From Palsa-504 sp963808615 (lineage in GTDB: Bacteria; Actinomycetota; Actinomycetes; Streptosporangiales; Streptosporangiaceae), in NCBI GenBank assembly GCA_963808615.1, contig CAWEGV010000012.1, positions 434,001 through 498,000 on the forward strand: 64,000 nt of DNA, in the 5' to 3' direction. Shown here piece after piece: positions 26,810-35,217 of this stretch. The notes beneath the pieces are model-generated. The model was not told where the DNA came from, searched no databases, and worked only from the letters and a program-made list of their open reading frames with translations. The position numbers and the translations under genes are program-made. Position 1 is the stretch's first letter. Every line of letters begins with the position of its first letter.

Positions 26810-27445
26810 ATGTCCGACACGACCATCGTCCACCTGCTCAGGCACGGCGAGGTGGACAACCCCGGCGGCATCATCTACGGGCGCCTCCCCGGGTATCACC
26901 TGTCCGCGAACGGACGTCTGATGGCGGCGGCCGCCGCGGACTATTTCGCTGAACGGTCCGTGGTGGCGCTGTTCAGCTCCCCGCTGGAGCGGGCGCAGGA
27001 AACCGCACGCCCGGTGGCCGAGCGGCTCGGCCTGCCGGTCGTGACCGACGACCGGCTGATCGAGTCGTGGAACCATTTCGAGGGCCTGAAGTTCGGCGTG
27101 GGCGACGGGTCGCTGCGCCGTCCCTCGCACTGGGTCTACCTGACGAACCCGTTCCGGCCGTCCTGGGGGGAGCCGTACCATGACGTGGCGGCCAGGATGA
27201 TCGCCGCGATGGAGACGGCGCGCGAGGCGGCGGCTGGCCGCGAGGCGGTCTGCGTGACCCACCAGCTGCCCATCTGGGTGACCCGCCGGACGGCCGAAGG
27301 CCGGCGGCTGTGGCACAACCCGACCATGCGGGAGTGCGCGCTGGGCAGCGTGACCAGCTTCACCTACTCGGGCGACCGCCTGGTCGGCGTCTCGTACACC
27401 GTGCCGGCCCGACGTCAGGTGAGGAAGGGCGATGCGGCACAATAG
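26810..27445 (+). CDS. Histidine phosphatase family protein (phosphoglycerate-mutase-like)
   Basis: A 211-residue cytosolic phosphatase with the catalytic RHG motif in HLLRHGEVDNPGG (His12), SSPLERAQETARPVAERL and a C-terminal catalytic His in CVTHQLPIW. The substrate is unknown. In actinomycetes it is the conserved first gene before the cytochrome c maturation genes tlpA-(ccdA)-resB-ccsB. Confidence 0.88.
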   Translation: MSDTTIVHLLRHGEVDNPGGIIYGRLPGYHLSANGRLMAAAAADYFAERSVVALFSSPLERAQETARPVAERLGLPVVTDDRLIESWNHFEGLKFGVGDGSLRRPSHWVYLTNPFRPSWGEPYHDVAARMIAAMETAREAAAGREAVCVTHQLPIWVTRRTAEGRRLWHNPTMRECALGSVTSFTYSGDRLVGVSYTVPARRQVRKGDAAQ

Positions 27446-27504
27446 GGCGGTACTACCCCCTGTAGGAGATCGCAAGGACCCGCTCGTGTTCAGAGCCAGG
27501 CGCC

Positions 27505-28206
27505 GTGCCTAATTCAAAGCTTCGGGCTATTCAGAATCCCGGTGACGGTTCCGACCGCAGTGGCCTGCAGCGACCGCTCGCACGGGCCCATAGGCCCATG
27601 CTCGCTAGCCGCTTTCTGAATAGTCCTCGCCGGTTGGTCGCCGTCGCCGCGGTCGCGGCCGCCTCGGCGCTGCTGGCCGCGGTGCTGCTGGTCGTGCTGC
27701 CCGGCGGGAGCAGCGCCGTGACCTACGTGGACGGCAACGGCCAGGCGGTGCTGTACACGGCCGGACACCGTCCGCTGGCCCCCGACTTCACCGGGACCAC
27801 GCTGACCGGATCGCGGCTGAGCTTGGGCTCCTACCGGGGCCGGGTGGTGGTGCTCAACTTCTGGGGCTCCTGGTGCGGGCCGTGCCGCGCGGAGGCCCCG
27901 GCCCTGACCGTGGCGGCCCACCAGTACCGGCCATCCGGGGTAGCCTTCCTCGGCGTGGACGTACGGGACACCCCGGCCAGCGCCGAGGCGTTCGTCCGTG
28001 ACTACGGCGTCAGCTACCCCAGCGTGAGCGACACCAGCTCGGTGATAACGCTCGACTTCACCGCGGTGGTCCCGATTGCCGGGACCCCGACGACGCTGGT
28101 GATCGACCCTACCGGGCACATCGCGGGTGCGGTCTTCGGCACGGCGACCTACCCGGAACTGGCCACGATCCTGGCCAAGGTCACCGGGAAGACGGCGGGA
28201 CGGTGA
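27505..28206 (+). CDS. Membrane-anchored TlpA/ResA-type thiol-disulfide oxidoreductase
   Basis: It keeps the heme-binding cysteines of apocytochrome c reduced outside the membrane. There is one N-terminal span (VAAVAAASALLAAVLLVVL, ~50-68) and a thioredoxin domain with WCGPC (Cys124, Cys127 from GTG 27505). ATG 27598 in the same frame would still keep the membrane anchor and may be the real start. An inverted repeat (27524-27536 with 27614-27626) brackets this start. Next comes resB directly, without ccdA. Confidence 0.88.
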   Translation: MPNSKLRAIQNPGDGSDRSGLQRPLARAHRPMLASRFLNSPRRLVAVAAVAAASALLAAVLLVVLPGGSSAVTYVDGNGQAVLYTAGHRPLAPDFTGTTLTGSRLSLGSYRGRVVVLNFWGSWCGPCRAEAPALTVAAHQYRPSGVAFLGVDVRDTPASAEAFVRDYGVSYPSVSDTSSVITLDFTAVVPIAGTPTTLVIDPTGHIAGAVFGTATYPELATILAKVTGKTAGR

Positions 28207-28213
28207 CCAGCCC

Positions 28214-29878
28214 ATGACCGACGTGCGCGCGTCGGAGGCGGGCCCGTCGCCGGCGGCGGAGCCGGACGAGCGCCGCCCGGAACGCCCGGGCTCCGCGGCC
28301 GGACTGGCCGGCTGGCTGAAGTGGGCCTGGCGGCAGCTCGCCTCGATGCGGATCGCGCTGGTGCTGCTCTTCCTGCTCGCGCTGGGCAGCGTGCCCGGGT
28401 CCATGCTGCCGCAGGAGGGCACGAATCCGGCCGGGGTCCAGCAGTACGTCGCGTCGCATCCGGCCCTCGCGCCCGTGCTGAACCACCTCGGGCTGTTCAA
28501 CGTCTTCGGCGCGCCCTGGTTCGCCGCCATCTACCTGCTGCTGTTCGTCTCCCTGGTGGGCTGCGTGGTACCGCGGACCTTCCGGCTGGCGGGCTCGGCC
28601 CGGACGTTGCCGCCGCGGGCTCCGCGCCACCTGGCCAGGCTGCCGCGATCGGCCGAGTACGCCACCGCGCTCGCCCCGGCCGAGGCGGTCGAGGTGGCTG
28701 CCACGGTACTGTCCGGTCACGGGTTCCGGTTGCACCGTCCGGCCGGGCCCGGCGATCCGCCGGAGGGACCGTGGCTGTCCGCGGAGAAGGGGTACCTCAG
28801 GGAGGCGGGCAACCTGCTGTTCCACCTGGCCCTGCTCGGGGTGCTGGTGTCGGTCGCGCTGGGCGGGCTGTTCGGCTACAAGGCCGATCGGCTGCTCGTC
28901 CAGGGGACGACGTTTTCCGACACCCAGAGCGACCTGGACGAGTTCTACCCGGGCCGGTTCGTCAGCGCCGCCGACCTCGGCCCGTTCGTCATCACGCTGA
29001 ACAGGTTCGACGCCAGCTACATCAGCTCGGGGCCGCAACGCGGGGAGCCCGTCTCCTTCGACGCGCAGATCAGTTACGCCGCCCACCCGGGCGCGCCGAC
29101 CCGGACGGACAACCTGGAGGTCAACCGCCCGCTGTCGGTCGACGGGGTCAAGGTGTACCTGATCGGGCACGGGTACGCCCCGGTGTTCCGGGTGACCGAT
29201 GCGCGCGGGCAGGTGGTCTACGACCAGGCGACGCCCTTCATCTCGGGCGCTTCGGGGAACTTCCTGTCCCAGGGCGTGGTGAAGGTACCCGACGCGCAGC
29301 CCGAGCAGCTCGGCTTCACCGGCGTCTTCGTGCCGACCGCCGTCGAGGTCGGCGGCGTCCTTTCCTCGGCCTTCCCCGCCCCGGACTATCCCGTGGTGAG
29401 CCTGATCGCCTACGCCGGGAACCTGGGCCTGAACAGCGGGGTCCCGCAGTCGGTCTACACGATGAACACCGCGGGGATGCGGCAGCTGACCTCCGCTCCG
29501 CAGCTGCTGCTGCCCGGCCAGTCGCTCAAGCTGCCCGACGGCCAGGGCACGATCACGTTCACCGGCTACGTTCCGTGGGTGAGCCTGGCCATCACCCACG
29601 ATCCGGGCCAGCTGCCCGCGCTGGTCTGCGGCATCGCCGCGCTGGGCGGCCTGCTGCTCTCGTTCATGGTCAGGCGCAGGCGGGTGTTCGTCCGCGCCCG
29701 CGCCAGCGGACCGGCCAACGGGATGCAGAGCACGGTGCAGATCGGCGGCCTGACCAGGACCGACGCCAGCGGCGGCTTCGAGGAGGAGTTCGCGTCGCTG
29801 GCCCTCGAGCTGAGGTCGGCACACGAGCAAGCGGCAGCACGGTCTCATGCCGCGCACAGTCAACACGAGGGAGAGTGA
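28214..29878 (+). CDS. resB: Cytochrome c biogenesis protein ResB (Ccs1)
   Basis: ResB and CcsB together form the system II heme exporter and cytochrome c synthetase. The 554 residues contain the N-terminal spans (ASMRIALVLLFLLALGSVPG; FAAIYLLLFVSLVGCVVPRT), a third span around ~205 (LLFHLALLGVLVSVALGGL), a large extracytoplasmic domain and a final span near ~470. The frame opens earlier, but ATG 28214, 5 nt after the tlpA stop, is the usual start. Confidence 0.9.
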   Translation: MTDVRASEAGPSPAAEPDERRPERPGSAAGLAGWLKWAWRQLASMRIALVLLFLLALGSVPGSMLPQEGTNPAGVQQYVASHPALAPVLNHLGLFNVFGAPWFAAIYLLLFVSLVGCVVPRTFRLAGSARTLPPRAPRHLARLPRSAEYATALAPAEAVEVAATVLSGHGFRLHRPAGPGDPPEGPWLSAEKGYLREAGNLLFHLALLGVLVSVALGGLFGYKADRLLVQGTTFSDTQSDLDEFYPGRFVSAADLGPFVITLNRFDASYISSGPQRGEPVSFDAQISYAAHPGAPTRTDNLEVNRPLSVDGVKVYLIGHGYAPVFRVTDARGQVVYDQATPFISGASGNFLSQGVVKVPDAQPEQLGFTGVFVPTAVEVGGVLSSAFPAPDYPVVSLIAYAGNLGLNSGVPQSVYTMNTAGMRQLTSAPQLLLPGQSLKLPDGQGTITFTGYVPWVSLAITHDPGQLPALVCGIAALGGLLLSFMVRRRRVFVRARASGPANGMQSTVQIGGLTRTDASGGFEEEFASLALELRSAHEQAAARSHAAHSQHEGE

Positions 29879-29884
29879 GGGGCC

Positions 29885-30961
29885 ATGCCGGTCAACCTTG
29901 CCCTGGGGCACGTCAGCAACGACTTCCTGATCGCGGCGCTGGTCATCTACTCCCTCTCGGTGGTGGCGTTCGCCGGCGACTTCGCCTTCGGGCGGCCGCG
30001 GCGGGCCGATTCCGCGGTTCGCGCGCAGCAGGCCAGGGAGCCTGCCGCCGCCCTGGCCACCGTGGGCGTGGCGGGCGCGACGCCAGGCGAGGAGGGCGCG
30101 AAGGGCGCGGCCGTCGCTGCCGGGGCCGCGGGGGGTACCGCCGCGCCCGATTCGATGCCCGCGCCGGCCGTCCCGGCGCTGCGGGCGATCGGCCAGGCCG
30201 GTCCCTGGGTGCGAGCGGCCATGGCGCTCGCCGCCCTCGCGGTGGTCGCGCACACCGCCGCCGTGGTCACCAGGGGACTGGCGGTCCACCGGGCGCCCTG
30301 GGGCAACATGTACGAATTCGTCACCGCGCTGACCTGCGTCGCCGCCATATTCTTCCTGTACGTCATGGTCCGCTACCGGGCCTGGGCCCTCGGCGTGTTC
30401 GTGATGGGCGCGGTGGTGGTGGCCCTCGGCCTGGCCGAGACGGTCATCTACACCGCCGCCGGGCAACTGGTCCCGGCGCTGCAGTCGTACTGGCTCGATA
30501 TTCACGTGACGGCGATGACGCTGGCCACCGGCATCTTCTTCGTCGCGGCGGTGCTCGGCGTGGTCTACCTCGCGGTCGACCGGTACGCCAGGCGGGTCGC
30601 CGCGGGCCGGGCCGAGCCGGGCCACGGTATCGCGCGCAGGCTGCCCAGCATCGAGCAGCTCGACCGGCTGACCTACCGCACCGTGGTGTTCGGGTTCCCG
30701 ATCTGGACCTTCGGTGTCATCGCGGGCGCGATCTGGGCGGATCAGGCCTGGGGCCGTTACTGGGGCTGGGACCCCGTGGAGACCTGGGCCTTCATCACCT
30801 GGGTGCTATATGCCGCGTTCCTGCACGCCCGGGCCACCGCGGGCTGGCGCGGCCGGCGTGCCCACTACATCCAGTTGCTCGGCTTTGCCAGCCTGATGTT
30901 CAACATCTTGGTGGTGCAGGTGTTCATCGCCGGGCTGCACTCCTACGCCGGCGTACACTGA
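29885..30961 (+). CDS. ccsB: Cytochrome c biogenesis protein CcsB (CcsA)
   Basis: The partner of ResB: a multi-spanning protein with the tryptophan-rich heme-handling motif WGRYWGWDPVETWAFITW near the C-terminus and the conserved histidines (e.g. WLDIHVTAMTLATG and LHSYAGVH). An Ala/Gly-rich insert occurs after the first span. Length 358. ATG 29885 follows resB by 6 nt. Confidence 0.92.
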   Translation: MPVNLALGHVSNDFLIAALVIYSLSVVAFAGDFAFGRPRRADSAVRAQQAREPAAALATVGVAGATPGEEGAKGAAVAAGAAGGTAAPDSMPAPAVPALRAIGQAGPWVRAAMALAALAVVAHTAAVVTRGLAVHRAPWGNMYEFVTALTCVAAIFFLYVMVRYRAWALGVFVMGAVVVALGLAETVIYTAAGQLVPALQSYWLDIHVTAMTLATGIFFVAAVLGVVYLAVDRYARRVAAGRAEPGHGIARRLPSIEQLDRLTYRTVVFGFPIWTFGVIAGAIWADQAWGRYWGWDPVETWAFITWVLYAAFLHARATAGWRGRRAHYIQLLGFASLMFNILVVQVFIAGLHSYAGVH

Positions 30962-31132
30962 CGCACGCGGCGGCCCCGCCCGAGATCAGGGCCGCCCGAG
31001 ATCAGGCTTCCGGGCCCTGCTGATTGCCATGGAGGGCCGGCCGACTCTCTGCTATGGATGAGCGGCATCGGGTGACGTGGCGCGCGGTCTCGGCATACTC
31101 TGGCGGTCAGGCGACAGGTCAGGAGACGGCGC

Positions 31133-32335
31133 ATGTGGCTAGGGCTGTGGGACCGCATCCGGCGGCTCCTATCTTCCCGCCGGTCCGCGACGGTATCTCC
31201 CCGCCGGTCCGCGACGGCCGCAGATCAGCCTGGCTCGGGACGACACCGCCGGGGCCAGCCACAGGCACCTGAGCCCGGCCCGGCGCCCGGGGACGGGGGG
31301 CAGCGGCCGGCACCGGCCAGGCTGCCGGGGACGCTCACCGGCACCACCGCGGCTGCGCCCGGCGGGTTGCCCGCACCCGGGGCAGCCGGGGCTCATGGGG
31401 TTCCGCCGGCCTCGCCCCCACGGCCGCCAGGGGCTCCCGCCCGGCCCGCGGTGCGGGTCGGTCCGGCCCGCGCCCGGGTGCGCGAGGCACCTGCGGCCGG
31501 GTCAGACCCGGGCCAGGCGACGGCTCGCGGTCCCGAGGCGAAGTGGTACGACGCGCAGGCGGCGCCCGAACTGGATCATGAGGCGGAGGCGGCTCGCACC
31601 GCGGCGATCGCTCGTGCCGCGGCGGGGGTCCCGCAGCAGACCGGCCAGGGCGGCCGGCCGCGCTCCAGGGCCGCCCTGGCGGCCCTGCGGCGGGGGCTGC
31701 CGTTCGCGGCGCCGCATTCGCGGGAGCGGCCGCGCACCGCGGACGGCCGCCGGAACTGCGGCTCGCTCGAGGCGATCCTGTGGCGGCAGTGGGACACCGC
31801 TGTGCCGCCTCCCGCCCAGGTCGTCGAGGCGATCGACCGGCTGGCCGAGCTTCCCGAGCAGATCAAGGGAAAGCTGGCCGCGGGGCTCGACGGGATCTTC
31901 GTCGGGCCGGGCGGCGTCCCGGAACTCGATGAGATGACTGCGCTGCGCGGCGTCCGGCTGCCGTCCGGGCAGGCGTCGTGGGACGCGTGCGCGGGCGCGT
32001 ACGGCGAACACAAGATCGTGGTCGGCTCGCGGCCTTCCCCGACCCCGGACGTCATGTGCCATGAGGTCGGCCACGCACTTGATGATCTGGACAGCCCGCC
32101 AGGTAGCTGGCAATCTGACTCGGCGGAGTTCCGCATGCTTTACGATCAGTGCGAGCCGCATCTCGCCAGCGATTTCCATCGCCAGCCCGGCGGCCTCGGA
32201 CGCAAGGAGTTTTTCGCGGACGCGTTCGCCGCGATCGCGTCGGGTCAGCGTCCGGCGCTGGTGGACATGCTGAGCGGGAACACGCGGACTGCGCTGAGGG
32301 TCATGCTGTTCTTCAACAGGCGCTATGGCATCTAG
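31133..32335 (+). CDS. Anthrax-lethal-factor-like (ATLF) zinc metalloprotease with disordered N-terminus
   Basis: The last ~190 residues contain MCHEVGHALDD (zinc His310 and His314, general base Glu311) and RKEFFADAFAA (third ligand Glu359). The spacing and residues match the ATLF domain of anthrax lethal factor (HEYGHAVDD ... AEFFAEAF). The N-terminal half is Pro/Ala/Arg-rich and looks disordered. I see no signal peptide, so it may act in the cytosol or be exported by a leaderless route. The ATLF fold also occurs in polymorphic toxins. A 91-residue ORF follows after 12 nt. The fold call is good; target unknown. Confidence 0.65.
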   Translation: MWLGLWDRIRRLLSSRRSATVSPRRSATAADQPGSGRHRRGQPQAPEPGPAPGDGGQRPAPARLPGTLTGTTAAAPGGLPAPGAAGAHGVPPASPPRPPGAPARPAVRVGPARARVREAPAAGSDPGQATARGPEAKWYDAQAAPELDHEAEAARTAAIARAAAGVPQQTGQGGRPRSRAALAALRRGLPFAAPHSRERPRTADGRRNCGSLEAILWRQWDTAVPPPAQVVEAIDRLAELPEQIKGKLAAGLDGIFVGPGGVPELDEMTALRGVRLPSGQASWDACAGAYGEHKIVVGSRPSPTPDVMCHEVGHALDDLDSPPGSWQSDSAEFRMLYDQCEPHLASDFHRQPGGLGRKEFFADAFAAIASGQRPALVDMLSGNTRTALRVMLFFNRRYGI

Positions 32336-32347
32336 GGTGATCGGGCA

Positions 32348-32623
32348 ATGTTTGTCATTCGACTGCCGAACGGGAACCTCAAGGTTCCGCAGAGCGCGAT
32401 CGCGCACGGCGGGCGCGTCATCGGCGACGTGTACGTGGAGATCGGGCCGCAGGACCCGGACTATCCCCGGCTGGCCGCGCAGGCGCTGACCCCCGAACAG
32501 GCCGAGCAGCGCCGGGACCGGTGGCGGCAGGAGGACGAGGCCCTCCGCCAGGAATTCCTCGAGTTCGCCAGGCGTAACAATGAGCCCGGCCGGGCCGATC
32601 AGCCGGACGGCGAAGAATCCTGA
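32348..32623 (+). CDS. Hypothetical 91-residue acidic protein downstream of the ATLF protease
   Basis: No family is recognised. The N-terminal ~40 residues (MFVIRLPNGNLKVPQSAIAH) look like a small beta domain and the C-terminal half (PEQAEQRRDRWRQEDEALRQ) is a charged helix. The short 12-nt gap to the protease gene suggests co-expression. A role as partner, inhibitor or immunity protein is possible but is inferred only from position. Confidence 0.55.
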   Translation: MFVIRLPNGNLKVPQSAIAHGGRVIGDVYVEIGPQDPDYPRLAAQALTPEQAEQRRDRWRQEDEALRQEFLEFARRNNEPGRADQPDGEES

Positions 32624-32752
32624 TCCACACCGAGCAGATAGCTTGGGCCGCGCACGGCACATGAGCGCGCCGGGAACCGAAACCTGCGATCTGCCGTATC
32701 GCATTGATGGGGCAGAAACAGTGACCGTCCGCTCCCGGCGGTGGCCTAGTAC

Positions 32753-32770
32753 ACAAAGTGTACACTTTGT
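32753..32770 (+). promoter_or_regulatory. Perfect palindrome: operator of the YefM/RelE-type toxin-antitoxin operon
   Basis: ACAAAGTGTACACTTTGT is an 18-bp perfect palindrome with the core TGTACA, ending 4 nt before the antitoxin start; a related AGTACA lies at 32748-32753. YefM-YoeB operators are likewise built around TGTACA. Confidence 0.75.
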
Positions 32771-32774
32771 AGTC

Positions 32775-33038
32775 ATGGACAAGTCTTACAGCCTGACGTC
32801 GGCCCGGACTCACCTGGGTGAACTGGTCTCCCGGGCCCGCTATTCGCATCGCCCGGTCGCGATCACCGAGCACGGCAAGCCTTCGGTCGCCATCATCAAC
32901 ATCGATGACCTCGCCGACCTGGAGGACCGGGCGGCCCTGGCCGCCCATTACGCCGCCCGGCTGGCGGGACGCGGCGGAGTGCCGCTGGCCGACTTGGATG
33001 CGGCACTGGACCGGATGGACGCCGACGACGCTCGATGA
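32775..33038 (+). CDS. Phd/YefM-family antitoxin
   Basis: An 87-residue antitoxin: N-terminal Phd/YefM DNA-binding domain (YSLTSARTHLGELVSRARYS; PVAITEHGKPSVAIINIDDL) and an acidic C-terminal tail that would neutralise the toxin. ATG 32775 is preceded by the palindromic operator and leaves almost no leader. The frame is open upstream, but this start matches the family. It overlaps the toxin gene by 4 nt. Confidence 0.88.
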   Translation: MDKSYSLTSARTHLGELVSRARYSHRPVAITEHGKPSVAIINIDDLADLEDRAALAAHYAARLAGRGGVPLADLDAALDRMDADDAR

Positions 33039-33286
33039 GCCTCACCGTCGTGGTACAGGAACCCGCGCTGCGAGCGCTGGCCCGGATCCGCGCCGAGGAC
33101 AAGGAGGCGTTTGCCTTGATCAGGCGGGCGCTGGCGGCGCTGGCGGAACAACCTCATCCTGGCGAGGCGGTGGCGTGGGGGGGCGCCGGGATCTACCGTC
33201 TGCACGCGCCAGGCATCCGGATTCTGTACGAGGTGGACCAGGACGCGGCGACCGTCTACGTCATCAACGTTGCCACCACGGTATGA
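33035..33286 (+). CDS. RelE/ParE-superfamily toxin
   Basis: An 83-residue RelE-fold protein: TVVVQEPALRALARIRAED at the N-terminus, GAGIYRLHAPGIRILYEVDQ for the central strands (basic RxHxxGxRxxY pattern) and a final beta strand VYVINVATTV. RelE relatives cleave mRNA at the ribosome; ParE relatives poison gyrase. The R-L-H...R-I-L-Y pattern favours the RelE group. Start ATG 33035 overlaps the antitoxin stop, so the pair is co-translated. Confidence 0.85.
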   Translation: MSLTVVVQEPALRALARIRAEDKEAFALIRRALAALAEQPHPGEAVAWGGAGIYRLHAPGIRILYEVDQDAATVYVINVATTV

Positions 33287-33328
33287 CAGGCGATAGGGCA
33301 CCCTCGGGGCACGGGGCCCTCCGACCCG

Positions 33329-33360
33329 GAGCTCGCGCCGCGCGTGCGGCGCGCTAGCTC
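33329..33360. terminator. Bidirectional terminator between relE and the beta-propeller gene
   Basis: GAGCT-CGCGCCGC (33329-33341) pairs with GCGGCGCG and AGCTC (ending 33360). The two genes converge on it; it overlaps the stop codon of the beta-propeller gene. Confidence 0.65.
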
Positions 33361-34970
33361 CGGCTGCGTGCGCGGCGCCGGCGGAGGAGCCAGATGACGG
33401 CAATGATCACGAGCGGTGCGACGACGATGGCGGTGATGGGTAGCCAGTCGGCCTGTGCGGGCGCCGCGGGCGCGGGCTCGCCCTGGCCGGTCGGCGGCGC
33501 TGAGGAACCGGCCGCCGGGGCGGTCGCGGGCTGGGCGCCGGGGGCAGGAGCGGCGAGGGCGACGACGGTGTCCGCGGCCGCGGCGATCAGCAGGCCGCCG
33601 GCCACGCTCGGAGTCGGGAAGTGATTGGCCGGGACGCCGATCGCGGCCTGCTGCCGCACTTGGCCGGTGGCCGGGTCGAGGCCGTACAGCGTGCCGTTCT
33701 GGCCCATGGTCCAGACCAGGCCCGCGGCCAGCACCGGGGGGCCGCCGCCGGTGCCCGAGCTCCACAGCAGGTGCAGGGCGGGCGGAGAACTCGTGGCCCG
33801 GACCGCGATGATGCCGCTGAGGCAGGGCAGGTAGGCGGTCGCGCCTACTACCGCGGCGCCGCCGTCGATGTCATCGGCGCAGGCCGCCCCGAGATCGGCC
33901 TGCTGCCCGCCGATGCCGCCCAGGTGCGCGCCGTCGAGCAGGTAGACGATGCGCGACTTCCCGGCCAGCATGACCTGCCCGTCGGGCAGCAGCACCGGGG
34001 CGGTGGACATGTCCAGGTCCCGGGAGTTGTCTGCGGGCCACGTGCTCGGCGCGAAGAACTGCACGAGCTGCAGGGCTGACGACAGCTCCAGGATCCCGTC
34101 GCTGTCGTCGTAGGCGTGCCCTGAGGAGTTGACCGACCCGTTGCCGGTGCTGACCCAGATATGGCCGGCGCCGTCTATCACGGGCGCCGCGCCGCCCATC
34201 CAGACCGCGCCCTGCGACTCACCCGGCGCGGCGTCGACGGTGAAGTACCCCGGCGTTCCGCCTGTTTCCGGAACCGCCACGACCCGGCCCCGGTAGCTGG
34301 CGCAGTCGCCGAAGTTGCCGCCGAAGCCGAACACGACCCGGCCCGCGTCCAGCGTCAGCCCGGTGCGCTGCAGCAGCGCCGCGGAATCCGATCCCGGCGG
34401 GTCCACCTGCTGGCTCATCTCGACCGTGCCCGACGCCGTGCCCAGCCCGATCAGCCGGTGCGCCGGGCTCCCGCCGGACATCTCGTCGGCCACCACGAAG
34501 ATCTCGTGGCGCGCCGGGTCGATCACCGGCGTGCCGGTGATGCCCACGCTAGGGGATATGTCGCCGCAGGGCAGCGATCCCGCCGGTACCGGGGTGCCCA
34601 GGTGCACCGACCAGATGACCGCGCCGCTGGCCGCGGACAGCGCGTAGACGGTGTCGTTCTCGGTCGCCACGTAGACGCGTCCGGCGTACACGAGCGGCTC
34701 ACCGTAGATCTGGCCGTCCAGGCCGGGCGACGTCCACATCCGGGCCCTGGTGTCGACCGCGCTCACCGGCGCCGCGACTCCGGTCCCGGCCGGGTCACCG
34801 TGGTACACCGTCCACGAACTCGAGCCGGCCGTGGCCGGGAGCGTCACGGCGGTGGCAGGCTGCGCTCCGAGTCCGCCGAGTCCGGCCAGGACTGAGACCG
34901 AGGCAAGCAGCAGGGTGGTTCTTCGGAGCCGGGAGGGCCGTGCTAGCAGGAAAGAGAGCTCGCCTTCCAT
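33354..34970 (-). CDS. Membrane-anchored PQQ-like beta-propeller protein
   Basis: The 538-residue sequence has a signal peptide (LLLASVSVLAGLGGLGAQPA) and repeated beta-propeller blades of the PQQ/YncE type (VYVATENDTVYALSAASGAV; LVWTMGQNGTLYGLDPATGQ). It ends with a Pro/Ala linker, one membrane span (AIVVAPLVIIAVIWLL) and an Arg-rich tail, so the propeller faces outside. Cysteines (PCGDIS, DCASYRG, ACADD, PCLSG) may form disulfides. No catalytic residues are identified; most likely a surface or quinoprotein-like scaffold. ATG 34970 was chosen over the longer frame because it precedes the signal peptide. Confidence 0.75.
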   Translation of the reverse strand: MEGELSFLLARPSRLRRTTLLLASVSVLAGLGGLGAQPATAVTLPATAGSSSWTVYHGDPAGTGVAAPVSAVDTRARMWTSPGLDGQIYGEPLVYAGRVYVATENDTVYALSAASGAVIWSVHLGTPVPAGSLPCGDISPSVGITGTPVIDPARHEIFVVADEMSGGSPAHRLIGLGTASGTVEMSQQVDPPGSDSAALLQRTGLTLDAGRVVFGFGGNFGDCASYRGRVVAVPETGGTPGYFTVDAAPGESQGAVWMGGAAPVIDGAGHIWVSTGNGSVNSSGHAYDDSDGILELSSALQLVQFFAPSTWPADNSRDLDMSTAPVLLPDGQVMLAGKSRIVYLLDGAHLGGIGGQQADLGAACADDIDGGAAVVGATAYLPCLSGIIAVRATSSPPALHLLWSSGTGGGPPVLAAGLVWTMGQNGTLYGLDPATGQVRQQAAIGVPANHFPTPSVAGGLLIAAAADTVVALAAPAPGAQPATAPAAGSSAPPTGQGEPAPAAPAQADWLPITAIVVAPLVIIAVIWLLRRRRARSRS

Positions 34971-35007
34971 CCGCTGAGGATAGTGGCGAACCGGCGACGG
35001 GCAGCCC

Positions 35008-35217
35008 TCAGGCGGCCGGGTGACCCTGCGGTTCTGGCTCGCGGTCACCTCGTAGCAATGCGCGTACTTCAGACTCGCGGAACCTGCGGTGCCCGCCCGG
35101 AGTGCGGATACTGGTGATGCGCCCGGACGCCGCCCAGCGGGTGACGGTCTTCGGGTCCACCCGGAACAGTGCCGCCACCTCTCCCGGCGTGAGCAAGCGC
35201 TCGTTGTTGCCGTCCAC
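35008..35217 (-). CDS. bldC: Developmental regulator BldC (MerR-like HTH)
   Basis: A 69-residue MerR-like winged helix: RLLTPGEVAALFRVDPKTVT, then RWAASGRITSIRTPGGHRRF. This matches Streptomyces BldC, which binds direct repeats cooperatively and holds back sporulation genes. Start is GTG 35217-35215 (reverse). The 263-bp A+T-richer region upstream has several inverted repeats. Its presence supports a filamentous, differentiating actinomycete. Confidence 0.93.
   Translation of the reverse strand: MDGNNERLLTPGEVAALFRVDPKTVTRWAASGRITSIRTPGGHRRFRESEVRALLRGDREPEPQGHPAA

Noticed and set aside
28181..30625. 814-codon reverse-strand open frame over resB/ccsB
   Set aside because: Shadow of high-G+C coding DNA; the + strand encodes complete ResB and CcsB.
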